From Sclerotinia nivalis (Eukaryota > Ascomycota > Leotiomycetes > Helotiales > Sclerotiniaceae): a stretch of DNA of 64,000 bases. The stretch spans positions 434,001-498,000 of the forward strand of contig JAPEIS010000012.1 of NCBI GenBank assembly GCA_029531795.1, read 5' to 3'. The stretch's first letter is position 1; each line of letters starts with the position of its first letter. Of the stretch, positions 12,728 through 24,862 are shown piece after piece. The notes beneath the pieces are model-generated. The model had not been told where the DNA came from, did no database searches, and saw only the letters and a list, made by a program, of their open reading frames with translations. The position numbers were made by a program, and so were the translations under genes.

Positions 12728-13917
12728 ATGTCGGCTTTTGGAGTAATTCCTCACCTACGGAATGGACTCAGATTATTAAATAAAAGGTCAATCCATACTA
12801 CTCCCAGACTGCTAGCTGTCAGTATCAAACCATCAAGAAAGCAAACATTGGCAAAGAGAAATGCTGCTGAACCTGTGATGATACGGAAGAGGGTATCAAT
12901 TGATACTGCTGACGCTCTCCCACCACTCTTTATCTTAGAGACGGATCATAAAGCTGGAGTCCTAAAAGTTGACCCTGATAAAGCCATGGAATTCTTAAAG
13001 AACTACCAGAATTTATATGGAAATCCGAACCCAGGCTGGGAGACTGGTATTTGCAACAGTAAGTTGATCCTTCTGTAACTTACGTACCATACTGATATCC
13101 TTTAGAGCATGGTATCACAGCATCTGATGTGACACAATTATCTATCTCATTGGGAAGATGCAGGGAACAAGCACAAAAACGTCTAGCAAGAGTATTATTA
13201 GACTCGGCTTCAGCTATGGGAGATCCAACAGCCACGTTAGAAGTTGTTTCTGATGCTTTTCGAAATAACAAGCTATACACAGCAAGGTCTGGAGCTTTTC
13301 TTGAACGCTTGGGTATTTTAGCCAAGAAGGAGGGCAACGTGCAAGCCATGGGACTACTTGGCCAAATTCTGTACAGTCAAGGAAAGGAGAAGGAGGCTCT
13401 GAATTGGTTACAAAAGGCCGTTTCCGGAACAGAATTACCAAATTTTCCAGGGGCTGCAGAGGCGCTCGTTGTCCTTGGTTTGATCCTCGAGAAAAGTGAT
13501 AAAGAAGCCGCAAAGAAGGCCTTCAGCAAAGCAGCATTAGACCTCGATTATCCCTCAGCATTCTTTTACCTTTCCAAACACGTAGGTCCAGACGAGGAGG
13601 ATAATAGGATGATTTATCTACTCAAAGCGGCTGGTTCAGGTATTCCTGAAGCATGTCATAATCTTGGAGCCATTGAGTTATCTAAGAAAGGTGAGCAGGC
13701 CGACAAAAAACCTTCAGAGCGGAGTTACGGGTATGCCAAAGAATGGTTTCAGGTGGCAGCTGAAGGTGGCTTTGGGATGAGTATGTTGAACATGGCTTCA
13801 ATATGTAAATCTCAGGGTCAAACCAAAGAGGCTTTGAAATGGTTGGAGCGGGCAGAGGCGACTCCCGAAGTTCGCGACGAAGCAATAAAGATGAGATCCA
13901 GTTTTGCCATGGACTAG
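12728..13917 (+). CDS. Mitochondrial Sel1/TPR-repeat protein
   Basis: Exons are join(12728..13058,13106..13917), 380 aa. The 47-bp intron has a GTAAGT donor, an ATACTGAT branch and a TTTAG acceptor. The first ~35 residues are basic, lack acids and contain RSIHTTPRLL, a good mitochondrial presequence. From about residue 125 onward helical repeats follow, with Sel1-like signatures such as AMGLLGQILYSQGKEKEALNW, ACHNLGAIELS and YAKEWFQVAAEGGFGMSMLN. Such repeats form solenoid scaffolds for protein-protein contacts. A role in respiratory-complex assembly, as for yeast Mss2, is possible but not shown. The frame is intact to the TAG stop. Confidence 0.75.
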
Positions 13918-15510
13918 AATCTACCATCATCAGGCCGGTCAGAGTCAAGATACTGAAATCCAGTGCTATTGCCCCTGATCAAATCATACATTTGATGGCA
14001 AGGCCTTCTTTGGATGCAGTGTGCCAAGAACCTTTTCAGCAACTTCTCTAACATCACCACAAGACTGAAACTTCGCAAAATGGTCCTGCCACTCCCGCAA
14101 AACTTCTCGTGAGGGATGAAAACAAACGCAGGCTTTATTCTAATGAAGCTTGTTCAACAGCGGTCTCGCTCAATCAAGGTTGTTCAATAGAACAGTCTTC
14201 GCTTTCAATACAACTGAACATGTATACAACGGTACGGCGCGCTTCAAGATTGGAATGACGAACAATTAGATTAATATAAAATCCACAGTTTGATTTTGAT
14301 GGCGCGTAGTCTTCACTTTTTTTAGTTTATAGCAAACATGCCCCATCGGAAAAATTGGGGTTTTCTTGTCAAGTGATATTACTTATAATCAATCGAATCG
14401 GAGAGCATCTCGACCTTCCGTCGCACAGCATGCAAAAAGCAAAAAGCGGTAGTCAGCTTGGGCGACGTCCCAAAGGGGTAGCTGGGGTCAAGCGACTCCA
14501 TCCACCCTACGCTTCGCGCACACATTCTGAACGCTGAAAACACCAATGGCAAATTTTTGGTTGAAATGAATGAAAATTTGTTCCAATACATGATGTTTAC
14601 AATCTAAGTCATAATAAATACTCTTAAATGGAACACGTGTTCTCCCACTAGGATTTCCATCTTGCTGCATCGCTAAAGGGAATTTCCTAGCCAAACTCGG
14701 TTTTGACTTTCACCCCCAGATTAATCATATATAAATAGCCTTCTATATCGGTGCCGAACACTATCATTATCTAGATTCCTTTGCATATCGGTGCGGGTAG
14801 AATAGGAGCGTGCTGTTGAGTCGTAGCATGGAGTTCAACTGTCATAGTAACATTTGCAGGTTTACATTTTCATCCTGTGGTGACGGTTGCTGATAAAATT
14901 GAACTCGGTAGATAACTTAACAATCATTACTTTCAGCCGTTTCACAGTACAATGTTTGGTGGTAGTGAAAGGGTTTGGGAGAACCCCCATGGCAAATCGG
15001 CCGTTGGTGCTGCACGATCTACCGGCGAGGACCAATCAATCACCCGTAAATAGTCGAGATAATTCATATTACTTTTCCCATTCTTCGATTGGCTCAATCA
15101 CATGGAAATCTGCATGTTTGGGTAAATCACATACTTGTTGTCGGCGAGCCGAACAGTTGGAATGTGCGAGCTAATGCAATGTAATATTTCTACGCCGCAA
15201 ATTATCTCACGTTGATATGAACACTATTATACTTGTCGGGTAGGCTTATCCGAACTCATCGCAAGGGATTAGTATTTGCATTCGGCTATTGGAACTGTTA
15301 GTAATTTGTTGGAGGCACGGCCGGACGCTGCTTCCCCCTCTTCATCGCAATACATACAGAACCTCAACGATTAATATTTCGACTGCGGCTGCTGTCTTCA
15401 CTGCTCACAAACATTACCTCCGAAGAACTCCATGTGAGAGGTCCCTTGAAGTAGATGAGTGGCGCCGCATGTGCCCTGAACTCCTTCCAGAAAACATACA
15501 CCATCCCGAA
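13918..15510. other. Intergenic, nothing recognised
   Basis: Only short frames occur here. The part near 15289-15510 is open in the same frame as the transporter but begins at TTG; an in-frame ATG at 15469 is an alternative start for that gene. The rest shows no motif, repeat or RNA gene that I can support. Confidence 0.4.
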
Positions 15511-16885
15511 ATGGCAAACCCTTTCCATGATTCATCGGTAGAAACTGAAAGCGTTGAAGTCCCACTCCCCAGTGATGAAGTTCCCAATGGAGGCTTTCTT
15601 GCTTGGCTGCACGTTGCCGGTTCTTGGTGTATATTCGTTAACACATGGTAGGCATTGCCAGTCCCAGCTGCCAAGTTTCTAGTTTCTAATTAGTTCTTCT
15701 TGCAATAGGGGAATCATAAACACTTATGGTGTCTACCAAAAATCTTCTCAGGCCAATCTGTTAAGCTCTGAATCCGAATCTACCTTCTCTTGGATTGGTT
15801 CTGTTCAAGCTGCACTACTATACATTATAGGTGCCGCAGCCGGCCCCATATTTGATGCTGGTCACATGAGGGCTTTGATTTGGAGCGGAGCGATTCTGAG
15901 TGTTTTAGGAATGATGCTTACCAGTATTGCCAAAACTTATTGCAAGTGATCCTATCTCAAGGGGTCATTGTGGGTTTCGGCACTGGTTGTTCGTTTGTTG
16001 GTGCTATTTCCATTATCCCGCAGTACTTTACCACCATGAATTTTTTTTGCATATGGTATTACATCCACGGGCAGTAGTATTGGTAAGTTAGCCTCTCTTC
16101 CATGCGATGTTAACAACTAAATGGCGATAGGTGGCGTGATATTTCCAGTTATCTTCAGCAAAATACATCCTCGTCTTGGTTCTGGCTGGGCTACGCGAAT
16201 CATCGCGTTTGTTATGCTCGCACTCTTCATTATTCCACTCATCAGGATGAAACAACGTATCCAGCCAGCCACTCGCCGGAAGTTTCACAACGCAAATTCA
16301 TTCCGGGACAAACCATTTCTTGTTTTCTGCCTCGGTGTATTCCTTGGCTTTATGGGCATGTACGTTCCTTTCTACTACGTGCAATTATACGCTCTAGAAG
16401 TATGCCACATGGACGAAAACTTTAGCTTCTATCTCCTTGCCATTATCAATGGCAGCTCGACATTTGGCCGAATCCTACCCAACTTTTACGCTGATAAAAC
16501 AGGTCCGCTGAATATGCAAATCCCATTTACTTTCATAGCAGCACTTTTATGCTTCTGCTGGGTAGCAGTGAAAGATATCATCGGATTAATTGTCTGGTGT
16601 GTGGTGTATGGATTTTTCTGTGGGTGCTTCGCCTTAATGCTATCTTTGAGTGTGATGAGCTTGACGGAGGATTTGCAGACGATGGGAAGTCGGATGGGAA
16701 TAGCTCTTGGAGCTTCGGGACTTGGATTTCTGGTGGGTAGTCCGGTTGCTGGAGCGCTTCTTCGGACTCGAGGAGGTTGGGTGTCGTTGCAGGTTTGGGC
16801 AGGAGCTTTGTTGATACTGTCGGGGTTTTTTACTTTTGTGGCACGAATTATGAGAGTTGGAACTAGTTTTCGGGTTAAGATTTAA
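15511..16885 (+). pseudogene. MFS monocarboxylate-type transporter with two compensating frameshifts
   Basis: Exons by splice sites are 15511..15647, 15709..16082 and 16131..16885, with GTAGGC, GTAAGT donors and TAG acceptors. The product is a 12-TM major facilitator of the fungal monocarboxylate (MCH/SLC16-like) type: PNGGFLAWLHVAGSW opens TM1, and the second half has six clear TM segments ending TFVARIMRVG. Exon 2 is broken: one base appears lost near 15941, giving TGA at 15947-15949, and one base gained in the T8 run at 16041-16048 restores the frame. Between these points the conserved sequence (ILSQGVIVGFGTGCSFVGA) lies in another frame. Both sites could be assembly errors; otherwise the gene is dead. 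Substrate cannot be read. The start could also be 15469. Confidence 0.75.
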
Positions 16886-19800
16886 AAGGGGGGAAGTCAA
16901 GGAATGAAAAATACCTTCTGGCCTTTAGATAATATGTTATGGCCAGAATATCTACTTCAAGCATACCTCTTGTTCAAGCGTCAGCACATTTCACCTAGAG
17001 CATTTAATAAATGTGATAATTGGTTTATTCTTCAACAGTGATGGTAGTGCAATCAGTGCGCCTAATAATCCGGGCTGCAGTCTAACAATGAAAGACTATC
17101 AGCAGCACAGTAACCTGGAAGCTTTTCGTCCAGAGTCAGTAAAATCTTTCGCAGTACGGCTTTTATTTTCGATTTTTTGTGCAGCGGCAATGCCAGAATA
17201 AAATATCCTCGATCACTGCCACACCCTTCAACGCGAAAGGATTTCCTAGCCATTTTATAATACTCTTCCACTCTAACCGGCGGGGAAAGAAAATTCTTGG
17301 CCGATCTTTTTTTCTGCAACTATTTCAGTAAATTTAGCTTAATTTATAATGGAGTTGTGGGTGGGTGTGTTAGTGCAAGCCAAGTAGAAAGGTATATAAT
17401 ATTGCCAATCGAATATTCGACTCCCATATCAGTGATTCATTGGTATGTGAAATACGTTTAATGGGAGTGGACTCTCTATACCGAAATTCTTTCTGATGAT
17501 CATAGAAGTTTGATCGAGATATTTGCGTCGCTAATCAGAACCTGTTAAGTTTCTCATGTACATTCTCATTTATCATTATTGTCATTGTTGCTGTCGAATC
17601 TCTGAATCGACGTCCAGTGCAGTTACACGGATACCTGGCAGCGATTCGTCCTATATTTTGTAACGAGTACTCCTCGAAGCTGTTACAATCAAATGTACTC
17701 TCAGCAATCCGCGCACCATGCCCTTGTTGTAAGACTTGTATGAAATCGGTGCTTCGAGCTTAATACAACTCCTTTCTCGCTAAACTAAAGCGTTTACTTG
17801 GTAATTTGATATAATGGATAGATGCAAATGTATGTTATATACTCTGCTGGGGAGAATATAACCATCGCCCGCAAAGCCGTGTAATAGGATGCTAGAATAC
17901 GTGGTTTGACAACAATAATGAAATTTTCATCAAGTCCACAACAACGCTTTCGTCGTCTTTATAAGAAAACTATCAGACGATAATCCAAAAACCAAGGCTG
18001 CAGCTCCGTGAACACATCTAGGAATTTCTCGCTAGCTCGGTCGGGATGTCGACGTAAAATCCTCAAGGTAGCATTTATTATGAATGATCCCATTTATAAG
18101 TTATTAGCTTCTTTGAGCTCTGCTGAAGGTCCTGGAGTTGCAGCCGGTCCATTATGTAGGACCCCGATGAGGATGGAGCTGGGTACTGGGCGAATGAAAA
18201 TGCTAAGCGGCCCCCACCCCGCTGGATGAATGACTTCTCGATTCACCTTTCATGATAGCAAGTGAATACATTTAATCAGTACCTACTTCAAGGTTGAACA
18301 CCTTCAAACCTTGCCATGATTGAACATAAAAGAAGCACATGTTTAGAGTATGAACAATCAAGTAGGAGAGATTGTTTAGAAATTGCTGCTGCTTCTTATG
18401 CGTCCGCATTATATGTCTTTAGTCATAGTGACCAGATACTGAGATTCCCCTTATATCAATAAGAATTACCTACTACCTACAATCTCGTCACGACTTTTTA
18501 GCGCTATCAAATCCCATGTTCTGGCAACAAACCTCATTGCAGGCGAAAGACAACACTCACTACTTTATCTTCCAGCGACAACAATTCTTGAGGAAGTGTT
18601 CGACTGCAACAATAAGAACATACTATACACGCAGGTAACTTGAGAATTTGTAGCTGAGAGATGCTCTAGTCTCACAATGACAGTTCACTAGCTGGAAAAT
18701 TGTTCGATTTCTCTTAATTCATTAGCATCATCAAGATCGAAAACCCCTTTTATACTGCCATACTAGATAATGTATGGGGTTAGTATCTGTGGTATTGAGC
18801 CACTCACGCGGGAATTACTCTGCCCTCGCTGCTCCTTTCGTGCGTTGCCTCTGTATATCTATTCTTAATGCTGGTTACTTTAAACTGTAACATTCTATCA
18901 GCGGTGGTAGAATCCAGTCAGCATGTGATTATTTCTCGTTGAGCACCGTTTAAACAACATGAAGTCATGTGTCCACCCCTAAACCATCTCTGACGAGTAT
19001 TCATGAGCGGCCAGCATCTCGCGAAGTCACAACGTCCGCCATTTCATACCTATAGCTATTAATTCATCCCCGGGATTTGCTTTCAATGGATTGACAATTA
19101 TACTATCTAAATAATGGAATCGTTTGACCCGAACATTATGATCTTGTGTATTTCGTCCCTAAGAAAAGAAGAGAATATATCTATTAGACATAGATCTCTG
19201 AGATGCATAGCTTTCAACATTCTTTTTATCTTTATATACAACTCAAATTCGATGCCAGTGCGATATTACCGTATAACTTAATCGAATCTTACTTTTCGGA
19301 TATTTCTGCCGTGGAAAATACAAGGTTGAAAGTAAGGAATATCCTAAAATTTTGTGAAAGTATATTCAATCTTGAACTGCATAATTGTGCAATAGTGATT
19401 TCGAAGTATTTTTGGATACTGAATATGAATTCTTTGAGCAAGATACATTGATTATCAAGTGAGTAAATGGTCCAAGCTAGTAGAATCGAAGTGGCGATAG
19501 TCTCATTTTTGCCGAATCGGGCATATGGCGGCACATTTTGGGTTACCTTTTTGATACAGTTTTATGATCATCTGAAGTGTTGATTAACTCTATATATTAT
19601 TCATTTGAGTGTATCTAAGTGTCTATTTTAGACCTATCTAGCAATGTATCTTCGGCAAGCCGAGTTTACCGGTGATAAGGGGATACATCATAGATTATCA
19701 TTGCCCCCTAGTATCTTCTTACTATTGAATTGGAACCAACTGCTGGACGTGCTCAAATGCGGATAACTGTGCATTTCATTGAAGTATCTTGATAAAGACT

Positions 19801-19971
19801 CGATTTTTAGGAACAATTGCAACACACTTGTTGTTGGATGAAAGCTATAACTCTGTTAAATGTGAGCCACCACCCGGATTTCACAAACCACAGACATTAT
19901 TTCATTGAACTTTCTACTCTTTGAAATATTTCTCTTTTTTCAGGACACAAAACAATACTTTATTAGCAAAC
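16886..19971. other. Intergenic, about 3.1 kb, nothing recognised
   Basis: This AT-rich DNA has no frame that I recognise on either strand. A TTTTTTCAG acceptor-like site at about 19935-19943, shortly before the methyltransferase ATG, may mark a 5' UTR intron. I saw no RNA gene or clear repeat array. Confidence 0.4.
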
Positions 19972-20817
19972 ATGGCTAAAAACAACCGATGTTTCTCCTC
20001 TTTGCGATTCCTTTAATTCGCAAGCCTCAAATTATGAGCGTCGGCTTGGGGGCAGACTCGTAGCGTCATTGAACACAACATTCTTCTACTTTCTGGCTTA
20101 CCCGATGGACCAAAGATACTTGACAGTGCTTGTGGACCCGGCATGGTAACGGAAGCCATTCTAAAGGCATATCCTAATGCCCGTGTTTACGCCTCAGATC
20201 TTGCACCAAGCATGATAGCTTTGCTTGATAATCTCATCAGTTTAAATGGTTGGAATGATCGAGTCGAGGCAGGAGTTATGGATGGAGTGAGTCTGAGCTA
20301 TGCAGACGAGACATTCGATGCTTCCATTGTGAACTTTGGAATTTTCTTCGATTCTGATCCCGTTACTGGTGCAAAGGAGCTGCATCACACCTTGAAACCG
20401 GGTGGAAAGGCAGTTGTGACCTTTTGGAAGGAAGTACCATTCTATCCCCTCCTCCACGCCGTCCAAGAAGTGATTAAGCCAGGCTCTAAACCTATTGCTC
20501 TGTCCACACTTGAGCGCTGGACTCAGAAGGAAACAATAGAATCGACACTAAAGTCTGGCGGCTTCCAAAATGTGGAAGTTTATGAGAAAGAGGTTATGTG
20601 GTGGAATGAAGGTATTCAGGAAGCAGCCAAAGGATTTACGGATAATTTCGTGAATATGGTTGGGGATCAGTGGCCAGAATCAGAGAAGGAACAGCTTCTT
20701 GGTGTCACGGAATCTCTTTTGATAGAGAACAAGAGTAGTTTGACAATGAAGACTAACGGGAAGATTGGGTTCCATATAGTTGCTTGGATAACCATAGCAA
20801 CCAAATCTATGAAGTAA
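19972..20817 (+). pseudogene. Class I SAM-dependent methyltransferase with two compensating frameshifts
   Basis: Allowing for two single-base slips, the span encodes 281 aa. Motif I reads ILDSACGPGMVTEAIL, followed by an acidic strand end (YASDLAPSM) and LKPGGKAVVTFWKE, all typical of UbiE/small-molecule class I methyltransferases. From the ATG, the frame hits TAA at 20014-20016. The homologous reading returns if the A5 run at 19978-19982 is one base too long, then switches again at the G5 run 20048-20052, which seems one base too short. From there 20053-20817 is open to the stop. A proline-rich or metabolite substrate cannot be inferred. The lesions are either sequencing errors in homopolymers or real decay; an intron does not explain them. 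Confidence 0.75.
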
Positions 20818-21392
20818 GGTGATTCAAAGTTCATTTCTCGATAAAGAAATCAGTTTTTCTTTAAATAGCAAAAAATCATACATACATAAATTCTGGGATC
20901 AAATATCTGACTATTTTGTGATATCTATCTACCACTGATCCAAATATACTGTACACTATTATACCCATTGATGCAGATATTGCTATATTTTAAATTGTAT
21001 TGCGATATATCGTCATATCGGAATAGAAAAATTGTTTTTGATTCTAAACGAATCCAATATTCGAAAACCTCTTATTATTGGATTACAGTCCGGAATATTG
21101 AAGATATTAGTACAATTTCCAGAATTCTACGATAAAATCATAATTTTCTTTTCATACCCTTATGTATCCTATTAATCTTGTATATTAGAAGCTATGGTTC
21201 ATTTAAAAGAACGCTCGTACTGTAACGATTGACGAATTCATTATTGTTTGTACCCCTATTTGTTCTCACCTATCTATCTCTGCGATCATCGAAGATCATT
21301 TAACATTTAAAATGTAATATTTACAATTCTTAGGCCATGGTGAGTGCCGGACTTTTTAGATCCAACCTATCAACATTCTGAATCCTCACATT
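20818..21392. other. Convergent intergenic region, AT-rich
   Basis: This lies between the 3' ends of the methyltransferase (+) and the GNAT gene (-). It is strongly AT-rich with many ATATC/TATTG motifs and no frame worth reporting. It presumably holds both 3' UTRs and terminators. Confidence 0.5.
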
Positions 21393-22219
21393 TCATGCTG
21401 CGCGATATTGAGGTCCGCAACGACGCATTGGGTAGTATTTTTGCTGACTGAGAACCTCTCCTTTAAAGTCAGATGGCGCGTCAAAAGTAGCCAGCACCAC
21501 AAACCCAAATTTCTCGTAAACTGGACGCCCCATCTCTGTAGCTTCGAGGTATGCCTATTAAAACATGTTAATAAGAATCAATGAGCTAAAGGAGTCACGG
21601 AGAAGGGCATACCTCACCGTTTAGAGAATCAGCCATGTTCACGCCCCATTTTACAAGCATGGATCCAGCTCCCCGCTTTTGATGTTTGGGGTCAGTCGTG
21701 ATGCTGTCGAATACTACCATGGTTGAATTAGAGGCCGGGTACAACTTAATTCCCCAGTCTTCTAGACTTGTAAATGGTTTACAGGAATGAAAGAGGCTTC
21801 GCTTCAGAAGGGGCAAATTTACACATCAAATGATCATTTTTCTCTTTGATAGCTTCTCTCCTGCCAGCCTGGAAACTCCCAATCATATTCCTCGCATAGT
21901 TCTTCTCCTCTTCCGACCCCTCCACAAATTCCAAGTCCATCACGTCACCAACTGACTCTGGTGAATAGTAATGCCATTCTGCCTGACTGATGATCTCATC
22001 CGTATCGGTATCTTTTACCACAACATATCGAGAACTAGCAACTTCGCTTCTGATGGATAGAAGCCTATCACGAAGGAGCTCTCGTCCTTCGGATGTCCAA
22101 TGTCGTGGGAATGGCATATCGATGTATGCATGGTCACGTTGAAAGGCTAGGGAGCGAATTTCGGACATCCGGTAGAATCCAGCTGGAGTTTCAGGAATAC
22201 AAACTCCAAGAGGCATCAT
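21393..22219 (-). CDS. GNAT-family N-acetyltransferase
   Basis: Three exons, complement(join(21393..21554,21613..21766,21825..22219)), 236 aa. The product carries the acetyl-CoA-binding motif A, SITTDPKHQKRGAGSMLVKW, followed by EAYLEATEMGRPVYEKFGF, the usual C-terminal strand of fungal GNATs. The N-terminal part (DHAYIDMPFPRHW and VVVKDTDTDEIISQAEWHYY) fits the same fold. The second intron (58 bp, GTATGC to AATAG) is solid. The first (58 bp, GTGTAA to ACAAG) is chosen because it removes a frame break and joins DHL to EDWGIKLYP; that join is less certain. The start ATG could be 22216. Substrate is unknown; cytosolic by lack of a signal. Confidence 0.75.
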
Positions 22220-24862
22220 GAAGAGCAAATGGTGGTAGTAGTAGTACAAGTGAGCCTCTGTAATTAGTCTGCGACTTAGTAACGATACTATTGAGAAATG
22301 GAGATGAGAAGATATGATACTGCAATAGAGACAAAGACACCACATATTATGTACTTGGTTGCTAAGAAGCTGGGCAAGTCTGAGCGGTCTGAACTTCTGT
22401 ACATGTGATGAACAGATAACGTATCATTCCACCACTACAGAAAGATATATCAAATAGCTGACGCCCCATTTAGCTCTGGCATTCTCGGCTGATCTAACCA
22501 ATTGGAGCATAGAGATAAAGGCATCTGAGTTCGACTTGGGCCTAACACCCTGCAGTGTATTGAATGGGAGATAAAGCCGGATCTGATTTTAGTCTGCATC
22601 GGACAGGATACAGCCGAAGTTGATTCCCCGTGGTGTGATTCTCAGAGACGTATTACATTCAGATGTTTGGATTGAAGACCATTCGGGAAATCATATTACC
22701 CAAATTCATTTTTTCCGAATTTAAGGCCCATCAATTACATTTAGATATTGGATCACATGAAGGCGATTTTAGCTACAAAAATCTCCTATGTAAAAATTAA
22801 AGCAGCCAACAGTGAACTCAGAAGGTGGCTTGTAATCGCTGCTTCCGATGCAGTGAGATTCCTTCTTGGCGTTTGTACCAGTCCCCCGGATTTTCAGGTG
22901 CAATTTCGACTTCCTGCACCCTAACACTTGTTTTGGCAGTGCAAAATTTCCAGGTATTACATATTTATTCTTATGCCCATGATAAGCGAGTACTTTGTTC
23001 AGGGCCTAATAAACCTCATTTCCAGATAGAAACCAGCGCCAACCCTTATCTAGCAAAATTCGAAGGGGCAGAGTACGTATCCCGCAAATAGCATATTGCG
23101 TGAAAATATGCATATAGTAGAGATTTGAGCCAAAAAGTCCTTAGCTACCATTCGCGAGTCCACAAAAGGATAAAATGCTTCGACTCCACCAAGTATTAAC
23201 GAGACTAGTACTGCAATAATTGACCCAAATTGGATTTCTGCTATGCGTATTTCTCCTCTCGAAAAATTCGCAACATGCTCTTATGTCGAAGATTCATAGA
23301 TTCAAAGAATGGAGACGCGTAAGCCACCATGTGCCATCAATGTTCAGCCACCATCAAAGGAGCACTCTGTTGATGGAAGTCTCATTTTTGTAGCAGTGGT
23401 ATGATAGACACGTTCGAAAAAATGACGAGATGAAAGACTGACTCAATGCTACAGCTACTCGCTGTTGGCCAAATAGAAGCTTTGTCCGTGGCTATAAACA
23501 AACGGACTCGAAGAAGACATATCTTCCTTCAAAAGTTAGAGGCTTTAGGTAATGATTGAGTAAGATAAATTGATATGTAGTCTTCTTAGAATGTGCCGAT
23601 TTTTGTTCCAAGCGTTGCCGTCTATCTATGGCGCCCACATTATATCATCCTATCATTATGTTTCAACAGGCTATCTATTGTTATGTTCTTTATACTATCA
23701 ACCATTCGGAAACAGCCTAACCTAGCATATGGTGTTTTGATAGCCCTAACTATTTTATGGACACTTGTCCCTATGTTTGCATTAGCTTTCCGGCACTCCT
23801 TACCTCGTTGAAATTTTTAATATTATTACAGAACCAGTGATCATAGAAGGCTCGTTATGAAATTATAGGGCCATTTATGTGGAGAATACTGTGAGGCAGG
23901 CCACCTATATATGCGAGCTATTCTACCTTTTTGTGTTTCTGGTGACTGACTACTTTTTTCAACACACTCCAGAATTATCCCTCTTATGGTCCTTGTCCTC
24001 ATTTACTAGAATTCAAGTCTGGCCTCCCCCAACCCAATCCTAAGAGCATTCAAATCGTCACTGCTGAGCAATTTCCAAATAGATTTCACCATAATAATCT
24101 CCTGCTTACCTTTTTCTTGGTTGCTGATCAGCAGTGTACAATCTGGACTTCTCACTACGAGCCTTCGTGACCGCACCCCTAACCTTGAAGGTGGGACGAG
24201 CAATATCTTTACACTGAGTCAGACCGCGGCTAAGAACGTATTCCGGAGCAAAAGTGGAAAAGCCAATGCAAATACCAAGGGCCCGGAGAAATGTTGAGTC
24301 TGCGACCATGGTCTCCAAGAGCAGTGCGGGTAACAAGGTTCGAAGTAATGGGAGAGAGAGGAGCGGTAGTCCAACTGAGTCGGAACAATATATCATCATG
24401 GCCACTACCGAATGTGCCGTTGATCACCATGAAAGCACAATTGTAACCAATGAATAAGGAATCATGTACATGTTTGTAATCCAAATAGTATATCTTCGTA
24501 TCAACACAGACAGCTGAGAATGAATGAAGCTTACACCCACGGAAATTTATCCAAAGGCTCCTTCCAATCGCAATCCTTTCAAATATTGGTCATAGTGAAA
24601 TATAATCAAACTTATCCAAGACTCAATGACACTCGCATTGTCCAAGACTCAAACGAAAGAGGAGTATTGCCACGTGAAGGTATGGTAGTATGGCAGTATG
24701 GTACGCCCACTGCGCAAGCATCTCACATCACACCCTCTAAAACGATTGAAACAGACATTATTGTCCGTTATGAAGTAAACTACTTCATGATCTTCTTTGT
24801 GATGGGTATGATACATGCATTCTTATTATACACCCCATTACTGACCCCATTAAACCATCCAC
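22220..24862. other. Intergenic, about 2.6 kb, nothing recognised
   Basis: I found no recognised protein, RNA gene or repeat array. A small hydrophobic frame at 23593-23811 and overlapping frames on both strands near 24006-24912 have no supporting motif. The right end is the 3' flank of SF3A3. Confidence 0.4.

Noticed and set aside
23593..23811. Small hydrophobic frame that might encode a membrane peptide
   Set aside because: No homology recognised and isolated in AT-rich DNA; chance hydrophobicity is likely.
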